From: an uncultured Archangium sp.
GTDB taxonomy: Bacteria; Myxococcota; Myxococcia; Myxococcales; Myxococcaceae
Assembly (NCBI GenBank): GCA_903905455.1
Contig: CAIVGN010000125.1
Span: 1 to 44,717, forward strand
Direction: 5' to 3'
DNA: 44,717 nt
The translations under genes and the position numbers were made by a program. How positions within the stretch are numbered: position 1 is the first letter of the stretch; each line of letters begins with the position of its first letter. Below the pieces are notes generated by a model, which saw only the letters and a list, made by a program, of their open reading frames with translations, was not told where the DNA came from and did not search any database. Of the stretch, positions 40,683 through 44,717 are shown one piece after another.

Positions 40683-40730
40683 ATGTGCCCCCGCGTGACT
40701 CTCGTGATGGGGAAGGGCGTGCATGACTGA
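40683..40730 (+). other. 15-codon open frame overlapping the mcrB-like start
   Basis: ATG 40683 reads MCPRVTLVMGKGVHD and stops at 40730, 8 bases into the ATPase gene in another frame. It could be a leader peptide coupling translation, or the stump of a gene cut by insertion of the module. Too short to judge from sequence alone. Confidence 0.25.
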
Positions 40731-42282
40731 CGTAGAGCGAAGCAATCAACCGTCGAGCACCAACACGGCAGACCAGGGGGGGCAACTGAACCTGGTGCCC
40801 GGACACCTCGCGCCCCTACTCGACGCGTGTCTCAGGGACTTCACCGAAGCCGGTATCTCCATTGATCGCGCGCTGCTCGCCCGATTCGCGGCCTCCTTGT
40901 TGGCCAAGCGCTTCGTGTTGCTGACCGGGCTCTCGGGCTCGGGGAAGACGAAGCTGGCCCAGTCCATCGCGACGTGGCTGACGAGTCCCGCAGGAACCCA
41001 GGGTGACCCGTTCACGCCGGGTGCGGCGATTCCAGCCGCGAACATCAACTATGTCGTTCGCAGCGCGGACTCGGTGTCCGTCGAGTTCACGAACCCAGAC
41101 CTGGTACGAGTCGCACTCCCACGAGAGCTCATCGGCGAGTGGGTGGCGTGTATCGAAGAAAACGGGTTCACGGACTCCACGCCGGCGCGGACGATCCGGG
41201 AAGCGGCGTCGAACGACAGCCGCTACTCCTCGCAGCTCCATTCGTTTGAAACCCACCTTCGCGCCGCCGCCTTCGCCGTCATCCGCGCGAGGACGAGCAC
41301 ACCGACGAGCGCCCACCCCTACGCAGTCGTCTCCGTCGGCGCCGACTGGACCTCGAACGAGGCCATCGTCGGCTACCCGGACGGACTCGACCCCACTCGG
41401 TACGTCAGGACGCAGGCGCTCGACGTCATCCTCAGCGCCGTCGAGAACCCAGGAACTCCGCACTTCCTGATCCTCGACGAGATGAACCTCTCGCACGTCG
41501 AGCGCTACTTCTCAGACGTGCTTTCGGCGATCGAATCGGGCGAGCCGATCATTCTCTACAAGTCGACGAGCGCTGAACTCCGCAGCGGCGTGCCCACCTC
41601 GGTGCGACTGCCGCCGAACCTGTTCATCATCGGCACGGTGAACGTCGATGAAACGACCTACATGTTCTCGCCGAAGGTCCTCGACCGGGCGAACGTGATC
41701 GAGTTCCGCGTCGAAGAAGCCGAATTGAGCGCCTTCCTCGGAAGGCCCCGCGCCATCCAACTCGAACGGCTCGCCGGTCGGGGCGCGCGCTTCGCTACCC
41801 AATGGTTGCGCGCAGCTTCCTCAGAGATCTCCCCGCGCCCCAACGAGGAATTGAGCCAGGAGCTGATGCTCTTCTTCCGGGTGCTGCAGCAGCAAGAAGG
41901 AGAATTCGGGTTTCGCGTGGCCAAGGAGATCATCGCCTTCACCGAGTGGCACCAGCAACTCGGTGCGGAGGATGAATCAATCAAGACTTCGATGGACGCG
42001 CAGATCATCCAGAAGCTGCTCCCCAAGCTGCATGGGTCGCGGCAGAAGCTCGAGCCAACGCTGTGGGCGCTCGCTTCGCTGTGTGACTTCCGCGACGTCG
42101 GAACCAAGATGAACGAACTCGAGGCGCGCGCAAAGAAGGCGGCGTCGTTCGATGATCAACTCGACCCCCTTCGTGACCTGCCCACTCCTTCGCGGCCCAG
42201 GTATCCGCTCTCCTTCGACAAGATCCGCCGCATGATCAAGCGCCTGCACGCCAACGGATTCACCTCGTTCTCCGAGGCATGA
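40723..42282 (+). CDS. McrB-like AAA+ ATPase of a restriction module
   Basis: 519 residues, with GGGGAAGG upstream of the ATG. Walker A GLSGSGKTK (69-77), Walker B FLILDEMN (248-255) continuing SHVERYFSDVLSAIESGE, and a sensor/arginine segment IIGTVNVDETTYMFSPKVLDRAN about residue 305. These are the signature of the McrB/MoxR-related AAA+ branch (VDE-T-x-x-F-S-x-K-V-x-D-R-A). The N-terminal 65 residues carry no DNA-recognition domain I can name, so it may rely on its partner for specificity. The downstream gene overlaps by 4 bases (ATGA). Together they form a two-gene McrBC-type, modification-dependent defence module; McrB-like rings move DNA and activate the partner nuclease. Confidence 0.9.
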   Translation: MTDVERSNQPSSTNTADQGGQLNLVPGHLAPLLDACLRDFTEAGISIDRALLARFAASLLAKRFVLLTGLSGSGKTKLAQSIATWLTSPAGTQGDPFTPGAAIPAANINYVVRSADSVSVEFTNPDLVRVALPRELIGEWVACIEENGFTDSTPARTIREAASNDSRYSSQLHSFETHLRAAAFAVIRARTSTPTSAHPYAVVSVGADWTSNEAIVGYPDGLDPTRYVRTQALDVILSAVENPGTPHFLILDEMNLSHVERYFSDVLSAIESGEPIILYKSTSAELRSGVPTSVRLPPNLFIIGTVNVDETTYMFSPKVLDRANVIEFRVEEAELSAFLGRPRAIQLERLAGRGARFATQWLRAASSEISPRPNEELSQELMLFFRVLQQQEGEFGFRVAKEIIAFTEWHQQLGAEDESIKTSMDAQIIQKLLPKLHGSRQKLEPTLWALASLCDFRDVGTKMNELEARAKKAASFDDQLDPLRDLPTPSRPRYPLSFDKIRRMIKRLHANGFTSFSEA

Positions 42283-44552
42283 ACGCCGCCCCGGCTGAGA
42301 TCAGCGTCCCGTGCTTCGACCTGTCCAACCGCCTGGTCGCGCGAGTTCGGATCGCGGCGGTGGAGGGTCGCCCCGAGTCGGTAAGGGAACTCTGCGCAGC
42401 GGACGCTCGGCAACACCTCGAATCGAGGTGCCAGGTTCGTGAGGGCTACGTCTACGAGTATCGGATCGAAGACGCCCGCTCCGGGTGGCGCGTGCTTCGC
42501 GACAGGATCGTCCAGCCCAACGCGTTCGATGCGACTGCGGGCAGAATCGACGCGACCAACAGCACTGGATTGGTTCTCGTCCAACTCACGAACGACCAGG
42601 GCCAGGTCGCCAAGGGTGAGCTGGAGGTCATCTCCGCCAAGCTCGACTACCGAACGCAATACCGGACCATGATCGATGACGTCGCCAGCGAGGTCGCCAG
42701 CCTCGTCGTCGATCGCCTCTCCGATGATCGCGTGCGGATGAAGCCCACGACGAGCCCAGGCACGTCGTCGTTGGTCGTTCGAGCCGAGTTCTTGGTGTCT
42801 CTCATTCAGTCGACGAGGTTCCGCGCTTCGGTGGAGCGGATTCTCAGTTCGCCCGAGCGCAGACTCATCGAAGAGGAACGTCTCGTGCCGATAACGCGAT
42901 GCGGCCGGGCCTCCTCAAGTCTCGCGCGGCAGCTCGTCGGTTCGGGCCGCAGACAGATGGTCGCCCCGGGCCATGCACTGACCGCGCTCGGACTCAGCAG
43001 TGTACCCACCCATGTGCAAGCGGCCCAGCGCCGCGAGACGGTGGACATCGAGGAGAACCGCTTCGTCCGACACGTACTCGAGCAGTTCGACGCGTTTCTC
43101 GAGAAGGTCGAGCGAGCCTCACCCGAGGCCCTTCGTCTTCGCAGCGCTTGCCGCCACGCACGCGCGCAGCTCGAGTCCTGGCTCGACCACGCCGTCATGC
43201 GCAAAGTCGGCGCGCCGCAGCGACTGCCCATCGGGAGCCCTGTTCTTCAACGAAGGGACGGGTACCGCGAATTGCTGGGAAGCTGGATCCTCTTCAACTC
43301 GACCTCCGTGATCACCTGGCTCGGGAGCGACGACGTCTTCTCGGTCGGCCGACGCAATCTCGGCGCGCTCTACGAATACTGGGTCTTCTTCAAGCTGCTC
43401 AAGGTCTTCAAGTCGCTGGTACTCGTCACCGAGTCCCCCGGTCGTCGCTTGACCGCGGTGTCCTCGCGAGGGGTCGAGCTCACACTCAAGCGAGGCACGG
43501 CGGCCACCTTCGACGGAACGTTCAACGTGGGTCGGCCGCTTCGCGCGCGCTTTCAGTACAACGCGACCTTCGGCAAGTCAGGGGACCCCAGCCAGAGAGG
43601 GAGTTGGACGCGCTCAATGCGTCCCGATTTCACCTTCTCCATCTGGCCGGCAGAGATGTCGCTCGAACAAGCCGAACGTCTCGAGTCGACGATCCATGTG
43701 CACCTCGACGCGAAGTACAAGATCGAGCGCGCGGTGCAGGTCTTCGGTGAGGAAAACGAGATCATCGGGGACGACGCCAAGCCCGACTACACGCGAGACG
43801 ATCTTCTCAAGATGCACGCCTATCGGGACGCCATCCGCCGTTCCTACGGAGCCTACGTCGTGTATCCGGGGCGCGGTTCACAGGAGACGTTTCCGTGTTT
43901 CCACGAACTCCTGCCCGGCCTCGGCGCCTTCCCACTCGTACCCGGTCAGGGCCCGGATGGAACGGCTGCGGTCGCTCGTTTCCTGCGAGAGGTGCTCGAA
44001 CATGCGAGCGAGCGGACCAGCGCGCGCGAACGACTAAGCTTCGAGAGGTATCGCACCCATTCCGAGAGGCGCTTGTCGGTTCGGGACGCGATGCCTGAAC
44101 TTGCGCCTGATCAGCGGCGCAGTGTCCCCCCAAGTGAGCGTGCGGTGCTCGTTGGCTGGTGTCGAGGCGATGATCACGAACGATGGGTCCGCCGCGCCGG
44201 CCTCTACAACTTCCGGGCTGGCGAACGCCGGGGCGCGCTGAGGCTGTCGCCGGAGGTCCTGCGCGCTGAGTTCGTCTTGCTCCATGGGACGAGGGGCGCG
44301 TTGCCGGGCCTCCTCGCGGTTCGACCGGGAGACTTCCGTGTGCTGACGCGTCGGCAGTTGCTCGAGGAGGGGTACCCATTCCAGGGGCCGCTCGAAGACC
44401 TGTACTTCGTACTCGACATCGAGGGAGAGCCGACCTTCGCCGGGATGGAGATCGACATCGTTCGTCTCGACCTGACGCCCGAGAACCGCACCGGCACTCC
44501 AACCCACCGCCGCCTCGATGAGATCCTCGCGGCGCGCGCGGTCAGTGGTTGA
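42279..44552 (+). CDS. DUF2357/DUF524-type PD-(D/E)xK nuclease, McrC-like partner
   Basis: 757 residues. It overlaps the ATPase gene by four bases. The DUF2357-like N-terminal part (about 30-340) has an extended beta/helix layout. LGALYEYWVFFKLLKVF is the helix before the nuclease fold. The PD-(D/E)xK core is RPDFTF with D450 and then VHLDAKYK with D477 and K479 (D-x-K in place of E-x-K), followed by the helical LLKMHAYRDAIRRSYGAYVVYPG typical of DUF524. The last 140 residues (VLVGWCRGDDHERWV, then YNFRAGERRGALRL and AEFVLLHG) form an extra domain that looks like a PUA/EVE-type fold and could read modified DNA bases. Its specificity is not shown. Confidence 0.88.
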   Translation: MNAAPAEISVPCFDLSNRLVARVRIAAVEGRPESVRELCAADARQHLESRCQVREGYVYEYRIEDARSGWRVLRDRIVQPNAFDATAGRIDATNSTGLVLVQLTNDQGQVAKGELEVISAKLDYRTQYRTMIDDVASEVASLVVDRLSDDRVRMKPTTSPGTSSLVVRAEFLVSLIQSTRFRASVERILSSPERRLIEEERLVPITRCGRASSSLARQLVGSGRRQMVAPGHALTALGLSSVPTHVQAAQRRETVDIEENRFVRHVLEQFDAFLEKVERASPEALRLRSACRHARAQLESWLDHAVMRKVGAPQRLPIGSPVLQRRDGYRELLGSWILFNSTSVITWLGSDDVFSVGRRNLGALYEYWVFFKLLKVFKSLVLVTESPGRRLTAVSSRGVELTLKRGTAATFDGTFNVGRPLRARFQYNATFGKSGDPSQRGSWTRSMRPDFTFSIWPAEMSLEQAERLESTIHVHLDAKYKIERAVQVFGEENEIIGDDAKPDYTRDDLLKMHAYRDAIRRSYGAYVVYPGRGSQETFPCFHELLPGLGAFPLVPGQGPDGTAAVARFLREVLEHASERTSARERLSFERYRTHSERRLSVRDAMPELAPDQRRSVPPSERAVLVGWCRGDDHERWVRRAGLYNFRAGERRGALRLSPEVLRAEFVLLHGTRGALPGLLAVRPGDFRVLTRRQLLEEGYPFQGPLEDLYFVLDIEGEPTFAGMEIDIVRLDLTPENRTGTPTHRRLDEILAARAVSG

Positions 44553-44584
44553 TTCGCCCGTCACTTCCCCCCCACAACGCCCCC

Positions 44585-44662
44585 TTGCGCATCGCCATCC
44601 TCGGCCCCGGCTCCATCGGCAGCACCGTGTCCTTCCGGCACGCATGCGTGAGAGCGAGCTGA
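44585..44662 (+). pseudogene. 25-codon stump of a ketopantoate reductase gene (panE/apbA)
   Basis: From TTG 44585 the frame reads LRIAILGPGSIGSTVSF and then HACVRAS before a stop at 44660-44662. The first 17 residues are the Rossmann start of PanE/ApbA-type reductases (x-R-I-A-I-L-G-x-G-x-I-G-S), after which the sequence changes abruptly. A gene truncated just after its NADP-binding loop, 32 bases after the nuclease stop, marks the edge of the restriction module. Confidence 0.6.
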
Positions 44663-44703
44663 CCTGAGCCATAGGGTCCCGCGGTGAACCAAGGGGCACG
44701 ACG

Positions 44704-44717
44704 ATGGCGCAGAGGCA
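44704..44717 (+). CDS. Start of a further gene, cut by the window edge
   Basis: An ATG at 44704 with AAGGGG 8 bases upstream reads MAQR and is then cut off. A start is supported only by the ribosome site. Confidence 0.3.

Overview
The window is high-GC DNA with dense, tightly packed genes. It looks chromosomal and comes from a predatory or fruiting myxobacterium (Myxococcota, probably Cystobacterineae). The lineage markers are two surface proteins with Asp-Ala-Gly repeats and MYXO-CTERM tails (13542-15044, 16404-18746), a CglB-type gliding-motility lipoprotein (33491-34726), a DUF2378-family protein (38136-38675) and many small Gly-Cys lipoproteins. No rRNA, tRNA, CRISPR array or intact insertion sequence was recognised.

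Layout. 1-9.2 kb: a LysM protein cut by the window edge, a class IV aminotransferase-like protein, a divergent hydrolase/TetR pair around a tandem operator, a MoeB-rhodanese sulfur carrier enzyme, a DUF1304 membrane protein, a large lipoprotein, and a SixA phosphatase next to a CHAD protein. 9.3-13.5 kb: fabF, the relic of a histidine kinase, a thioredoxin-like protein, a small barrel-like protein, and a cytochrome-like gene coupled to a membrane protein. 13.5-21 kb: the two MYXO-CTERM proteins, an unpaired antitoxin-like gene, a flavodoxin/ferredoxin-type reductase and an AI-2E family permease. 21-22 kb: a 780-bp non-coding, repeat-rich stretch. 22-31.5 kb: a PilB/GspE-like ATPase with a coupled partner, RNase HI, a pseudokinase-like protein, a lysine/alanine-rich DUF2934 protein, a DODA-type dioxygenase-DoxX pair facing an HxlR regulator, and a phytochelatin-synthase-like protease. 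31.5-40.6 kb: an SDR enzyme, a two-domain protein with a macro-like and a deoxyribosyltransferase/TIR-like domain, CglB, an EEP-type lipoprotein, DUF2079, DUF2378 and DUF350 proteins, and a transglutaminase-like protein. 40.7-44.55 kb: a two-gene McrB/DUF2357 restriction module.

The parts most worth following are the defence-related ones. The McrB/DUF2357 module ends next to a 25-codon stump of a ketopantoate reductase gene, which suggests it replaced or invaded that gene. The separate macro-like plus deoxyribosyltransferase/TIR-like fusion at 32338-33351 has the domain combination expected of a nucleotide-signalling immune or stress protein. Intergenic DNA also carries two dispersed palindromic repeat families and one 244-bp element with 48-bp inverted ends.

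All calls come from reading the sequence and recalling protein families. No similarity search was run.
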